A DNA stretch of 64,000 nt from positions 6,044,501 through 6,108,500 of the forward strand of contig NZ_CP022219.1 in assembly GCF_004114915.1 (NCBI RefSeq), written 5' to 3'. This stretch comes from Bradyrhizobium guangxiense. GTDB taxonomy: Bacteria > Pseudomonadota > Alphaproteobacteria > Rhizobiales > Xanthobacteraceae. Positions within the stretch are counted from its first letter, which is position 1. Every line of letters starts with the position of its first letter. The notes below the pieces were generated by a model. That model saw only the letters and a list, made by a program, of their open reading frames with translations, did not search any database and had not been told where the DNA came from. Shown here piece by piece: positions 1 to 7,981 of this stretch. The translations under genes and the position numbers were made by a program.

Positions 1-618
1 CGAGGCTGAGGGGCGTTCGGCCTGACGGGAAAGGGCGGCGAGGCGCCAGCTCGCGCAGGGAATGTCTCGCGGTGCGACCGCGATCTCCTTGTCGAAGCGC
101 ACCAGCTTCCAATCGTCGGGATGATTGACGAAGGCGAAGCCGGACTTGCGTGCGAGCGAGACCATGGCCTCATTGGAGCGCAGCGTGTCGCCGAACATGT
201 GCTCGGCTCGAAGCGCGGCCGCGCGGCATTCGAGATTCTTCATCAGCGCGGTGGCGATGCCATGGCCCTGCCAGCGGTCGTCGACCGACAGGCCGAATTC
301 GAGCGTCGCGGTTTCCGCATGCAGCGCGTAGCGCGCTTCGGCCACGATGGTCTCGAAGCCGTCGATCATCATGGTCGCCACGATCGTGAAGCGATCGCGC
401 TCGCCCACCTCGAGGAAATCGTGCAGCAGGCCCTTCGGCAATTCGCTGATGGCGCCGAAGAACCGGTTGTAGCGAGAGCGGGTCGAGAGCGAGCGGAAAT
501 AGTGCTGCAGCTCGTCGGTGTCGCGCGGCTCGACGAAACGGACATTGAGCGCCTCGCCGTGCCGGGTGCGCAGTGCGTCCGAATATTGCTTCAGGTCTTC
601 GAGGCGAAGAGTGCTCAT
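1..618 (-). CDS. GNAT family N-acetyltransferase (3' end cut by window edge)
   Basis: Reads from an ATG at 618 down to base 1 with no stop, so 206 codons are visible and the C-terminus lies outside the window. The protein begins MSTLRLEDLKQYSDALR. It carries a GNAT core, with a region of the type EFGLSVDDRWQGHGIATALM (acetyl-CoA-binding loop, residues about 119-138) followed by a NEAMVSLARKSGFAFV segment. Such proteins transfer an acetyl group from acetyl-CoA to an amine, but the acceptor cannot be read from sequence. A DUF1127 gene lies 67 bp upstream on the same strand. The family is clear, the substrate is unknown. Confidence 0.8.
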   Translation of the reverse strand, partial: MSTLRLEDLKQYSDALRTRHGEALNVRFVEPRDTDELQHYFRSLSTRSRYNRFFGAISELPKGLLHDFLEVGERDRFTIVATMMIDGFETIVAEARYALHAETATLEFGLSVDDRWQGHGIATALMKNLECRAAALRAEHMFGDTLRSNEAMVSLARKSGFAFVNHPDDWKLVRFDKEIAVAPRDIPCASWRLAALSRQAERPSAS

Positions 619-685
619 GACACATGCCATACGGAAAGGGACCGCCGGCGCCCCTGAGGTCAGGCGGCGCCGGCCTGGCGGCCAA

Positions 686-889
686 TCAGGCCCGCCAGAA
701 GGGTTTGTCGGCTTCAAAGGCGATATCGGACCAGGACAGTCCGACGTCGTGGAGATCGCGCGCGGTCCATTGCGTGAGCTCGCGCCGGGTCCGGTAGCGC
801 TCATGCCACAGGTGAAGCGTCTCGCCGATCTGCTCGATCAGCCCTGGCGCATGATGATTTGTCATCGAGTTGTGGGTCAAAGTGGACAT
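686..889 (-). CDS. DUF1127 small protein (YjiS-like)
   Basis: This 67-residue protein has the Arg/Trp-rich DUF1127 core RRELTQWTARDLHDVGLSWSD at its C-terminal half. DUF1127 proteins are short, often stress- or regulator-linked, and some bind RNA or tune phosphate and carbon metabolism in rhizobia; the role here is unknown. An AGGAG sequence sits 6 nt before the ATG at 889. The gene is divergent from the LysR regulator at 1000 with 110 bp between them, so it is a natural candidate for control by that regulator. Identification is by motif and size. Confidence 0.8.
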   Translation of the reverse strand: MSTLTHNSMTNHHAPGLIEQIGETLHLWHERYRTRRELTQWTARDLHDVGLSWSDIAFEADKPFWRA

Positions 890-943
890 TTTCAGCTCCT
901 GGAGCTAACTTGACCGCGAATATCTGCTTCTTATTGCACCGCG

Positions 944-959
944 ACAAACGACAATTTGT
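944..959. promoter_or_regulatory. Possible LysR operator (16-bp inverted repeat)
   Basis: The sequence is ACAAA, six bases, then TTTGT: a perfect 5-bp inverted repeat in the 110-bp divergent gap between the DUF1127 gene and the LysR gene, 40 bp before the LysR start codon. LysR regulators usually bind interrupted dyads in such gaps and repress their own gene. Assignment is by position and symmetry only. Confidence 0.35.
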
Positions 960-999
960 ACCTTTTCGCATGAAATAACGTCATGTATCCTGCTGCCAA

Positions 1000-1899
1000 A
1001 TGACTGCCAGATTGCCGTCCCTGAACGGATTGCGGGCGTTCGAGGCCGCTGCGCGCCACCTCAGCTTCACGCTGGCGGCCGCCGAGCTGAACGTGACGCA
1101 GACCGCGATCAGCCATCAGATCCGAAGGCTCGAGGAGGAGCTCGGTATCCGCCTGTTCATCCGGCAAAACCGCGCGCTGGCGCTGACGCCGGAGGCGCGC
1201 GACTACCTCCCGGGCGTCCGCGCCGCCTTCAACGACCTGCGCCTGGCGACCGACCGGCTGTTGCGCAAGGACGACGACAAGGTGCTGACGGTCTCGACGC
1301 TGGCCTCGCTCGCCGCAAAATGGCTGCTGCCGCGGCTGGCGGGTTTCCAGGAGCAACATCCCGGCATCGATGTCCGCATCACCACCTCCACCAGCCTGGT
1401 CGACTTCCAGCGCGACAATGTCGACGCTGCGATCCGCTACGGCCGCGGCCAGTGGCCGGGCCTGCGCGCCGACTGGCTGATGGCGGATGAGTTGTTTCCG
1501 GTGTGCAGTCCTTCGCTGCTGCGCGGCGACAAGCCGCTGCGCCGGCCGGAAGATCTGCGTAGCCACGCATTGCTGCACACCTCGAACGCCAACAGCGACG
1601 ACTGGCGGCTATGGCTCACCGCGGCCGGCCTGCCGGCCGACATCGCGCGGCATCCCGGCATCACCTTCGACATGATCTTCATGACCATCCAGGCCGCGAT
1701 CGACGGCATCGGCGTCGCGATGGGACGGACATCCTATGTCCGCGACGACATTGCGAAGGGCCGGCTCGTGGTGCCCTTCAAGATCGCGCTGCCCACGGAC
1801 GCCGGCTTCTACCTAGTCGCCCCGGAAGGCCATCGGGAGCCGCCAAAGCTGGCGGCGTTCCGCCAATGGCTGATTGCTGCAACGCAAAATAAAGCCTGA
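1000..1899 (+). CDS. LysR-family transcriptional regulator, GcvA type
   Basis: The 299-residue product has an N-terminal winged helix-turn-helix (about residues 7-66; LSFTLAAAELNVTQTAISHQ followed by IRRLEEELG) and a periplasmic-binding-like effector domain (about 95-295) with the GcvA-type VDAAIRYGRGQWPGL segment. GcvA-like regulators bind DNA as oligomers and respond to small metabolites, but the ligand is unknown. The ATG at 1000 has no strong ribosome-binding site. It is transcribed away from the DUF1127 gene and towards the MFS transporter at 2042, either of which may be its target. Confidence 0.9.
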   Translation: MTARLPSLNGLRAFEAAARHLSFTLAAAELNVTQTAISHQIRRLEEELGIRLFIRQNRALALTPEARDYLPGVRAAFNDLRLATDRLLRKDDDKVLTVSTLASLAAKWLLPRLAGFQEQHPGIDVRITTSTSLVDFQRDNVDAAIRYGRGQWPGLRADWLMADELFPVCSPSLLRGDKPLRRPEDLRSHALLHTSNANSDDWRLWLTAAGLPADIARHPGITFDMIFMTIQAAIDGIGVAMGRTSYVRDDIAKGRLVVPFKIALPTDAGFYLVAPEGHREPPKLAAFRQWLIAATQNKA

Positions 1900-2041
1900 A
1901 GAATCAGCAGCTTCTTCCGCAAAACGGATTGACTCGCCCCGCCTCGCGCGGGAAGGGGTGTGACAGATTGTCGCAGCATCAACCTGTCGCCTTGCCGTGA
2001 ATGGGTCCCGGTCCGGCCACGTCTTGAAGGGGAGCAACGCC

Positions 2042-3391
2042 ATGGCTGGACCAGCCACCTCAACTAATTCGCCCGCAATCAAGTCGCGCATCGGTGCGAT
2101 CCTGCGTGCCACGAGCGGCAATTTCCTCGAGCAGTTCGACTTCTTCCTGTTCGGCTTCTATGCCGCCGCGATCGGCAAGGCGTTCTTCCCGTCCAGCAAC
2201 GAGACGGCGTCGCTGCTCAACACCTTCGGCGTGTTCTGGCTCGGCGCCTTGATGCGTCCGGTCGGCGCCATCGTGCTCGGGGCCTATATCGACCGCATCG
2301 GCCGCCGCCAGGGCCTGATCGTCACGCTCGGCATCATGGCGTTCGGCACCGTCGTGATCGCATTATGCCCGAGCTATGCGACCATCGGCATCGCCGCGCC
2401 GATCATCGTGCTGATCGGCCGCCTGCTGCAAGGCTTCTCCGCCGGCGTCGAGCTTGGCGGCGTGTCGGTGTATCTGGCCGAAATCTCGACGCCCGGCAAT
2501 CGCGGCTTCTACACCTCGTTCCAGTCGTCGAGCCAGCAGGTCGCGATCTTCGTCGCCTCGATCCTCGGCTACCTGCTGTCCGAAGTGATGCCGGCCGACA
2601 CCGTCGCCGCTTGGGGCTGGCGCATTCCATTCTTCGTCGGTTGCCTCATCATTCCCCTGATCTTCGTGCTGCGGCGGACGCTGGAGGAGACGCCGGCCTT
2701 CCTCGCCATGAAGAAGCATCCGACTGCTCGCGAGGTGTTCGCCTCCGCGCTCGCCAACTGGCGCATCGTCGTGCTCGGCATGATGATCGCGATCCTGACC
2801 ACGACGACGTTCTACTTCGTCACGGTGTACACCCCGACCTTCGGCAAGACCGTCCTGAAGCTGTCGACGCAGGACGCGTTGCTGGTCACATTGCTGGTCG
2901 CCGTCACCAATTTCATCTGGAATCCGGTCGGCGGCGCGCTGTCCGACCGCATCGGCCGCAAGCCGGTGCTGCTCGTCATCGCGAGCCTTTCGCTCGTCAC
3001 CGCTTATCCGGCGCTGCACTGGCTGGTGGCGGCGCCGACCTTCGGCAAGCTGCTCGCGGTCGAGATGATGTTCTCGTTCTATTTCGGCGTCTACAGCGGC
3101 ACCATGCTGGGCGCGCTGGTCGAGATCGTGCCGGCGCATGTGCGCACCACCTGCTTCTCGCTCGCCTTCGCGCTCGCCGCCGCCCTGTTCGGCACATTCA
3201 CCCCGTTCGCCTCGACCTGGCTGATCGAGCGCACCGGCGACAAGGCTTCGCCCGGCTTCTGGCTGATGTTCGCAGCACTGCTCGGCATCATCGCGGCCTC
3301 GACGGTGTATCGCGGCGGTGGCAAGGCGGTGCCGACCTATGATGCGGTGCCGACCTATGATGCGGTGCCGGAGCCGGTAGCGGGGCATTGA
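2042..3391 (+). CDS. MFS symporter, citrate/tricarballylate-type
   Basis: This 449-residue integral membrane protein of the major facilitator superfamily resembles the metabolite:H+ symporters CitA/TcuC. Both MFS loop motifs are present ([12 protein letters not shown] and [12 protein letters not shown]), with about 12 hydrophobic segments. The N-terminal [20 protein letters not shown] is characteristic of carboxylate symporters. The start is placed at 2042, where an AGGGGAG ribosome-binding site precedes the ATG; an upstream start at 1997 is possible but has no such site. The C-terminus ends in a tandem VPTYDA peptide repeat. It probably takes up a di- or tricarboxylate in the inner membrane; the exact substrate is uncertain. 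Confidence 0.85.
   Translation: MAGPATSTNSPAIKSRIGAILRATSGNFLEQFDFFLFGFYAAAIGKAFFPSSNETASLLNTFGVFWLGALMRPVGAIVLGAYIDRIGRRQGLIVTLGIMAFGTVVIALCPSYATIGIAAPIIVLIGRLLQGFSAGVELGGVSVYLAEISTPGNRGFYTSFQSSSQQVAIFVASILGYLLSEVMPADTVAAWGWRIPFFVGCLIIPLIFVLRRTLEETPAFLAMKKHPTAREVFASALANWRIVVLGMMIAILTTTTFYFVTVYTPTFGKTVLKLSTQDALLVTLLVAVTNFIWNPVGGALSDRIGRKPVLLVIASLSLVTAYPALHWLVAAPTFGKLLAVEMMFSFYFGVYSGTMLGALVEIVPAHVRTTCFSLAFALAAALFGTFTPFASTWLIERTGDKASPGFWLMFAALLGIIAASTVYRGGGKAVPTYDAVPTYDAVPEPVAGH
3326..3361 (+). repeat. 18-bp tandem duplication in the MFS C-terminus
   Basis: The 18-base unit beginning GCGGTGCCGACC occurs twice in direct tandem (3326-3343 and 3344-3361), followed by a third partial copy of 9 bases. 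It adds AVPTYD twice to the cytoplasmic tail of the transporter. This looks like a recent in-frame slippage duplication. Confidence 0.85.
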
Positions 3392-3398
3392 GGCGGGT

Positions 3399-3438
3399 GT
3401 CATTCCGGGGCGCCTCGAAGAGGCGAGCCCGGAATGAC
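3399..3438. repeat. Intergenic palindrome, GTCATTCCGGG type; likely terminator
   Basis: An outer 11-bp stem (3399-3409 with 3428-3438) encloses a second stem, CGCCTC-gaa-GAGGCG. It sits between the convergent MFS and Rieske genes, and the same outer arms recur around 60888-61011. It could end transcription from both sides, although no T-tract follows. Confidence 0.7.
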
Positions 3439-3446
3439 GACGGAGG

Positions 3447-3860
3447 CTACAGCTCCACCACCACGTAGTCGCTCTCGACCTTCACGGGAATCGTCTCGGC
3501 GACATACGGTCCCTTCACCACACTGGCGCCGGGCTCGACATGGGCCGGATAGGCCTTGACGCGGAAACGACGGGGATCGCAATAGGATTGGCCGGTGCGG
3601 ATGTCGAACTCCCAGCCGTGCCAGGGGCAGCGGATGATCTCGCCGAGCTTGGTGTATTCGATCTCGCCGGGATCCTTCGACTGCGCGAGCCCGATCAGCG
3701 GCCCCTCGCACAGCGCCGCGCCCTGATGCGGGCAGCGATTCATCAGGCCGAAATATTCGCCCTTGATGTTGAAGACGGCGATCGGCCGCCCATCGATCTC
3801 CAGAAATTTTCGCGTGCCCGGCGGAAGCTCGTCGACCGGCGCGATGACGTGTCTTGCCAT
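3447..3860 (-). CDS. Rieske [2Fe-2S] protein (ferredoxin-type)
   Basis: The 137-residue protein is essentially one Rieske domain. Cluster ligands are visible as CPHQGA (Cys43, His45) and CPWHGWEF (Cys78, His81). It has no membrane anchor and no catalytic oxygenase domain, so it is probably a soluble electron carrier or a small regulatory subunit. The ATG at 3860 shares its A with the TGA stop of the upstream amidohydrolase (TGATG), which implies translational coupling. Pairing with two amidohydrolases suggests a shared catabolic route, but the redox partner is not in view. Confidence 0.9.
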   Translation of the reverse strand: MARHVIAPVDELPPGTRKFLEIDGRPIAVFNIKGEYFGLMNRCPHQGAALCEGPLIGLAQSKDPGEIEYTKLGEIIRCPWHGWEFDIRTGQSYCDPRRFRVKAYPAHVEPGASVVKGPYVAETIPVKVESDYVVVEL

Positions 3861-4969
3861 CAGCAAACGCCGTACAATTTCTTCGCGTTGCCGAGATAGA
3901 ACGCCTCGCGATTGGCTTCGCTGACGCCGGCCGGCAAGACGCGCGACGGCTCGTCATAGTCCCAATGCGGATAGTCGGTGGCGAACAGCAGACGGTCCCA
4001 GCCGATCCAGTTGATCACGTCGAACAGATCCTCCCGCCGCTCCGGATCCTCCATCGGCTGCGTCGTCCACCACACCTGCTCGCGGATATATTCCGACGGC
4101 GGCCGCTTCACATGCGGCACCTCGCTGCGCAGGCGCTGCCAGGCCTTGTCGAGCCGCCAGCAGAGCGACGGCGCCCAGCCGAAGCCGGCCTCGATCATCA
4201 CCATCTTCAGTTTCGGGAAGCGCTCGAACACTCCCTCCAAAACCAGACTCGCCAGCGCCGATTGCTGGCACTGCGAATGCCCGACCATCTCCTCGATGTA
4301 ATAAGACGGCCAGCCCGACGGCGTGATCGGGTTACCGCCGAACCCGAAAGCGTGAACGCCGACCGGGAGCCCCGCTTCTTCCGCGGCCTGGTAGATCGGC
4401 CAATAGCGGCGCTGGCCGAGCGGCTCGACGTTGCGGCTGAGCAGCAGCACCTGCACGAAATTCTTGTCGCCGGCGCGCTCGCGGATTTCGGCAGCGGCCG
4501 ACAGCCCGTCCTCATTGCCGACCACGATCGAGGCCTTCAACCGCTTGTCCTTGCTGGTCCATTTGTCGATCTGCCAGTCGTTGATCGCCGAGCACAGAGC
4601 GGCCGAGAGCTCGTGATTGCGGATGCCCTGCCCGGTGCCCAGCGGATTGAGCACGCCCAGCTGCACGTTGTTGGGATCGAGCAGCTGCTTCTGCATGAAG
4701 GACAGCGAGGAGCCCTGCGGTCCCCCTTCCGGCGGCCAGGCATCGCGGCGCGAGGCATTGGGCTGGGCCTTCGGATAGGGCGGGCCTTCCATCATGCCCT
4801 GATAGGCATGGACGCCGTAGACTTCGAGATGATGCTGCCAGCGTTTGGCGAGGTAGGGATAGAGCTCGGTGCGGGCGGCGCGCGCCGGGTGGATGTCGCA
4901 GTCCGCGATTGCGGTTTTGACGGTCAGCGGGGAAGCGGCTTCTTGGTTCTCGCGGAACTGGATGTTCAT
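3860..4969 (-). CDS. Amidohydrolase-2 family metal-dependent hydrolase
   Basis: This 369-residue TIM-barrel protein of the amidohydrolase_2 (ACMSD-like) group has the metal-binding DCDIHP (Asp25, His27) near the N-terminus, GVHAFG in the middle, MVMIEAGFGW, and the C-terminal LLFATDYPHWDYDEP holding the last metal-ligand Asp. Members hydrolyse or decarboxylate small, often aromatic-derived acids using one Zn or Mn ion. It overlaps the Rieske gene by one base and lies 25 bp from a paralogous hydrolase at 4995, so the three appear co-transcribed. The substrate is not identifiable. Confidence 0.85.
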   Translation of the reverse strand: MNIQFRENQEAASPLTVKTAIADCDIHPARAARTELYPYLAKRWQHHLEVYGVHAYQGMMEGPPYPKAQPNASRRDAWPPEGGPQGSSLSFMQKQLLDPNNVQLGVLNPLGTGQGIRNHELSAALCSAINDWQIDKWTSKDKRLKASIVVGNEDGLSAAAEIRERAGDKNFVQVLLLSRNVEPLGQRRYWPIYQAAEEAGLPVGVHAFGFGGNPITPSGWPSYYIEEMVGHSQCQQSALASLVLEGVFERFPKLKMVMIEAGFGWAPSLCWRLDKAWQRLRSEVPHVKRPPSEYIREQVWWTTQPMEDPERREDLFDVINWIGWDRLLFATDYPHWDYDEPSRVLPAGVSEANREAFYLGNAKKLYGVC

Positions 4970-4994
4970 CGCCTTGCCTCCTTTGGCAGCGGGC

Positions 4995-6053
4995 TCATGT
5001 CAGGCGGGGATAGGTTGCATGCGGATTGTCGATCATGATCTTGCGCACGAGATCGGGGGACAGACCTTCGGGCAGCGCGTCCTGGCCGTCGAACTGCCAG
5101 TGCGGATAGTCCGTGGAGAATAGGACCAATTCGTCGGACTGCATATGATCAAACAGGCGATTTAATGTCGCCTCGTTCGGCGGCGCATCAAATGGCTGTA
5201 ACGAGAAACGGATGTTGCTGCGCACAATGTCCAGCGGCGCGCGATCCACCCACGGCGTCTCCATCCGCACCCCGCGCCAGAATTTGTGCAGCCGCCAGAG
5301 ATAAGGCGAGATCCAGGAGACGCCCGACTCCAGCAGCACCATTTTCAGGCGCGGATATTTGGCGAACACGCCCTCGACGATCAGGCTGGTGAGCTGGGTC
5401 TGGAACGCCTGGGCCTGACCGACATAGTCCTCGATGTGATAGGAACCCCACCCCACGGCGGTCGGGGGATTGTGATAGGCGGAACCGGCGTGGACGCCGA
5501 CCGGCAGATTCAGTCGTTCCGCGGCTTCATAGATCGGCCACAGCGCGCGCTTGCCGAGCGGCGTGTCGCCCATGACCAGCATCAGCACCTGAACGAAGCG
5601 CTGGTCCTGCGCGCAGCGCTCGATCTCGGCGACGGCCTTCTCGACACTCTGCGTCGGGATCACGATCGAGCCGCGCAGCCGCGCGTCGCGGTCGAGCCAT
5701 TCCTTTGCCAGCCAATCGTTCAGCGCGCGGCAGAAAGCGGCCTGCATGTCTTCCGAAAACACCATCTGCACACCGTAGAGCGGGTTGCAGATGGCATAGT
5801 CGAGCTTGAAGCCATCGAGCACGTGACGCTGCATGTCCGTCAGGCTCTCGCCGGGCTTGCCGCTCTCGGGGCGCCAGTCGGGCCGCGCCGTGATCGGCGA
5901 ATTCTGCGGATAGGATTGCGAGATAAGATCGACCATGCCGCGGGTCGTCACCTGATCGCGCCAATAGTCGTTCAGGTACGGCAGCAGGCTGGTCAGATGC
6001 GGCACGGCCGGATGCACATCGCAATCCACGCCGCCGGCGATCAGGGACGCCAT
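4995..6053 (-). CDS. Amidohydrolase-2 family metal-dependent hydrolase (paralogue)
   Basis: The 352-residue product is similar to its downstream neighbour along its length: DCDVHP (Asp12, His14), GVHAGS, KMVLLESGVSW and LVLFSTDYPHWQFDG. The start is placed at the ATG at 6053, five bases after an AAGGAG site; a GTG at 6056 lies too close to that site. It is the first gene of the three-gene hydrolase-hydrolase-Rieske set. The two hydrolases may act on successive or related substrates, or form a heteromer; neither is proven. Confidence 0.85.
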   Translation of the reverse strand: MASLIAGGVDCDVHPAVPHLTSLLPYLNDYWRDQVTTRGMVDLISQSYPQNSPITARPDWRPESGKPGESLTDMQRHVLDGFKLDYAICNPLYGVQMVFSEDMQAAFCRALNDWLAKEWLDRDARLRGSIVIPTQSVEKAVAEIERCAQDQRFVQVLMLVMGDTPLGKRALWPIYEAAERLNLPVGVHAGSAYHNPPTAVGWGSYHIEDYVGQAQAFQTQLTSLIVEGVFAKYPRLKMVLLESGVSWISPYLWRLHKFWRGVRMETPWVDRAPLDIVRSNIRFSLQPFDAPPNEATLNRLFDHMQSDELVLFSTDYPHWQFDGQDALPEGLSPDLVRKIMIDNPHATYPRLT

Positions 6054-6195
6054 CACGTCTCCTTCACGTTTCCTCGTATGTCTGGTCTTTCCCCCGCCAT
6101 TGAAGCAGGCCTGCCCGCCGCCCGCAACTCGGCCAAGCGTCCTGCCATATGCTAGGAAGGCTGAGCTCGGTTGCGAAGGAATGAGAGGTTACGAA

Positions 6196-6678
6196 ATGAA
6201 AGAGCTCGTCGGCATTGCGGAACAGGTCGCCGCCAAACTGATCGCGCGCAAGCAGACCATTGCGGTGGCCGAATCCTCCGCCGGCGGCCTGATCGCGGCC
6301 AGCCTGCTTGCGGTGCCCGGCGCATCCGCCTATTTCCTCGGCGGCGCGGTGGTCTATACCCGCGATGCCAGGCGCGTGCTGATGGATATTTCGGACGAAG
6401 GAATGAAGGGCTTTCGGTCCTCGTCGGAGCCTTACGCGCGACTGCTGGCCGAGCGGATGCGAACGCGCTTCGACAGCGACTGGGGGCTGTCCGAGACCGG
6501 CGCAGCCGGCCCCACCGGCAACCGCTATGGCGATGCCGCCGGCCACAGCTGCATGGCGGTTGCGGGACCCGCGTCAGAGGTGATGACGCTGGAGACGAGT
6601 GACAATGACCGCTTCGGCAACATGCAAATGTTCGCAGCGACGGCGCTGAAATTGTTGCTGAGGAAGCTGGAGGGGTGA
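6196..6678 (+). CDS. Stand-alone CinA C-terminal domain protein (NMN deamidase-like)
   Basis: This 160-residue protein corresponds to the CinA/PncC amidohydrolase domain without the N-terminal CinA part. It has AESSAGGLIAASLL near the N-terminus, GGAVVYTRDARR and ETGAAGPTGNRYGDAAGHSC. PncC proteins convert nicotinamide mononucleotide to nicotinate mononucleotide in NAD recycling. Compared with the usual AESCTGG and YSNxxK signatures, this copy has SAGG and an Arg at the Lys position, so activity on NMN is uncertain. The start at 6196 follows an AGAGGT site; an upstream ATG at 6181 abuts its purine run. It is divergent from the amidohydrolase operon. Confidence 0.75.
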   Translation: MKELVGIAEQVAAKLIARKQTIAVAESSAGGLIAASLLAVPGASAYFLGGAVVYTRDARRVLMDISDEGMKGFRSSSEPYARLLAERMRTRFDSDWGLSETGAAGPTGNRYGDAAGHSCMAVAGPASEVMTLETSDNDRFGNMQMFAATALKLLLRKLEG

Positions 6679-6679
6679 T

Positions 6680-6810
6680 CCGTCATCCTGAGGTGCGAAA
6701 CACGTGGCGCAGCGCGCCAGGTGGCGAGCCTCGAAGGATGGACGGCCGAGATGCTGCCGGGCCGTCGCCCTTCGAGGGCCGCTGAAGAAGCGGCCACCTC
6801 AGGGTGACGG
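6680..6810. repeat. Dispersed intergenic inverted repeat (CCGTCATCCTGAGGTG family)
   Basis: The arms at 6680-6695 and 6795-6810 are near-perfect reverse complements, with further nested complementarity (GCGAGCCTCGAAGGATGG against CCTTCGAGG). It fills the gap between the convergent CinA and DUF1488 genes. A related element lies near 47330-47450. These behave as repetitive extragenic palindromes and may also stop transcription. Confidence 0.75.
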
Positions 6811-6836
6811 TGAGAGATTTGTACCCGCGGCCCACT

Positions 6837-7118
6837 TCAATCTCGCCTTCCCAAATGCCGCATGAAGATCCGCACCACATAGCCCTGAAACCGCGGTGCT
6901 TCGTCGTAGAGATCTGACGCGATCCGCTCGATGGTCTCGCGCAGCGACAGGAACTGCGCCTGCCGCGCGCTGCTTTCGGTTCCCTGCATACCGGCGAGCT
7001 CATCCATCGCGGCGTCGCTGATCTGGCACTGCACGACCTCGTCGTCGTTCAGCATGGTGAAGCGAAACGCCAGCCGTTCGAGATCGTGGCCGATGATCTT
7101 GTCGCGCGTCAGCGGCAT
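6837..7118 (-). CDS. DUF1488 family protein
   Basis: This 93-residue protein begins MPLTRDKIIGHDLERLAFRF and matches the usual DUF1488 layout: an LTR start, an FRFTMLNDDEVVQCQIS beta-rich stretch, and a helical FLSLRETIERIASDLYDEAP tail. The family is small and uncharacterised. The longer frame reaching 7175 needs a GTG start and adds 19 residues outside the conserved region, so the ATG at 7118 is preferred. It appears monocistronic. Confidence 0.65.
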   Translation of the reverse strand: MPLTRDKIIGHDLERLAFRFTMLNDDEVVQCQISDAAMDELAGMQGTESSARQAQFLSLRETIERIASDLYDEAPRFQGYVVRIFMRHLGRRD

Positions 7119-7248
7119 CCAATTATCCCGTTCGTCCCCGAACGGGACAATGCTGAAAATCTGACGCCTTGTCACTATCCGCGCATGGACATCGCAGGCA
7201 TCCGAAGCCCCTCGGTAGGGCGTCTCGATGAAGCGCTGCTCTCCGGCT

Positions 7249-7863
7249 TCAATAGACGAGCGCCGTGCCGGTCGGCCTGTCGAGCGCCGCGGCCAACGAT
7301 CGATACTCCTCGCAATTCGTCCCGCAAATGGATGCGATGCGCTCGAGGTGATAGAGCGCCTGCTCGCGATTGCCGCGCTCCAGCTGCCACAGGCCGTAAT
7401 ATTGCCACGTCAGCACGTGGTTCGGGTCCGCCTTCAATGCGCGCTCATACCAGAGCTGCGACTGCTCGTAATCACCGAGCTTGCGATAGGAGTAGCCGAT
7501 GAGGTTGGCGACGTTCGGATGGTCGTCATGCCCGAGCGACCTCAGTTGCGCGATCGCGGCCGCATAGTCGTTGCGCTCATAGATGGTGTCATAGGCCATG
7601 CGATAGCCGGCCGCGAATGCGGGATCGCCGATGCCGGACTGGTTGTTCGGCTTCTTGCCTTTCTGGCTCGCCTTGGCACCCGGGCGTTTCGGATAGGCCG
7701 GCTGCGGCTTCTGATCCGAATAGGCCCCGGCGTACGGATCGGTGGAACTGACGCCGCCCCCTCCTCCGCCCCCCCCGCCTCCGCCGGCGGCAAATGCCGG
7801 CGAGCTCAACAGGGCGGCCGCGAATGCACCCAATACGGCGCGTCTGATCATCGCTGCGATCAT
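7249..7863 (-). CDS. Exported Gly-rich tetratricopeptide repeat protein
   Basis: The 204-residue protein has a signal peptide (MIAAMIRRAVLGAFAAALLS, cleavage near SPAFA), a run of about 11 glycines, a basic Pro/Lys linker, and two or three TPR units (about residues 90-180; NLIGYSYRKLGDYEQSQLWY and ALKADPNHVLTWQYYGLWQL). It is probably a periplasmic protein-protein interaction module. The ATG at 7863 has an AGAGG site. Its last residues include CGTNCEEY, a possible disulphide. It lies 118 bp downstream of the AMP nucleosidase on the same strand. Confidence 0.75.
   Translation of the reverse strand: MIAAMIRRAVLGAFAAALLSSPAFAAGGGGGGGGGGGVSSTDPYAGAYSDQKPQPAYPKRPGAKASQKGKKPNNQSGIGDPAFAAGYRMAYDTIYERNDYAAAIAQLRSLGHDDHPNVANLIGYSYRKLGDYEQSQLWYERALKADPNHVLTWQYYGLWQLERGNREQALYHLERIASICGTNCEEYRSLAAALDRPTGTALVY
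7769..7776. repeat. Eight-C homopolymer inside the poly-Gly codons
   Basis: A run of eight C on the plus strand (eight G in the coding strand) lies in a longer C/CCT-rich tract just after the signal peptide codons of the TPR gene. Such tracts are prone to slippage, which would put the rest of the protein out of frame. Confidence 0.6.
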
Positions 7864-7981
7864 GTCTGCCTCTACTGTTTCAAGCGGCCCCGGACGAATT
7901 GATAACCCTGCCTCGGCAGCATTATTCCGGGACGCTGCGCTTGCGGAGGCACCAGCATTCGTACGGCAGCTCCGGTGACCT

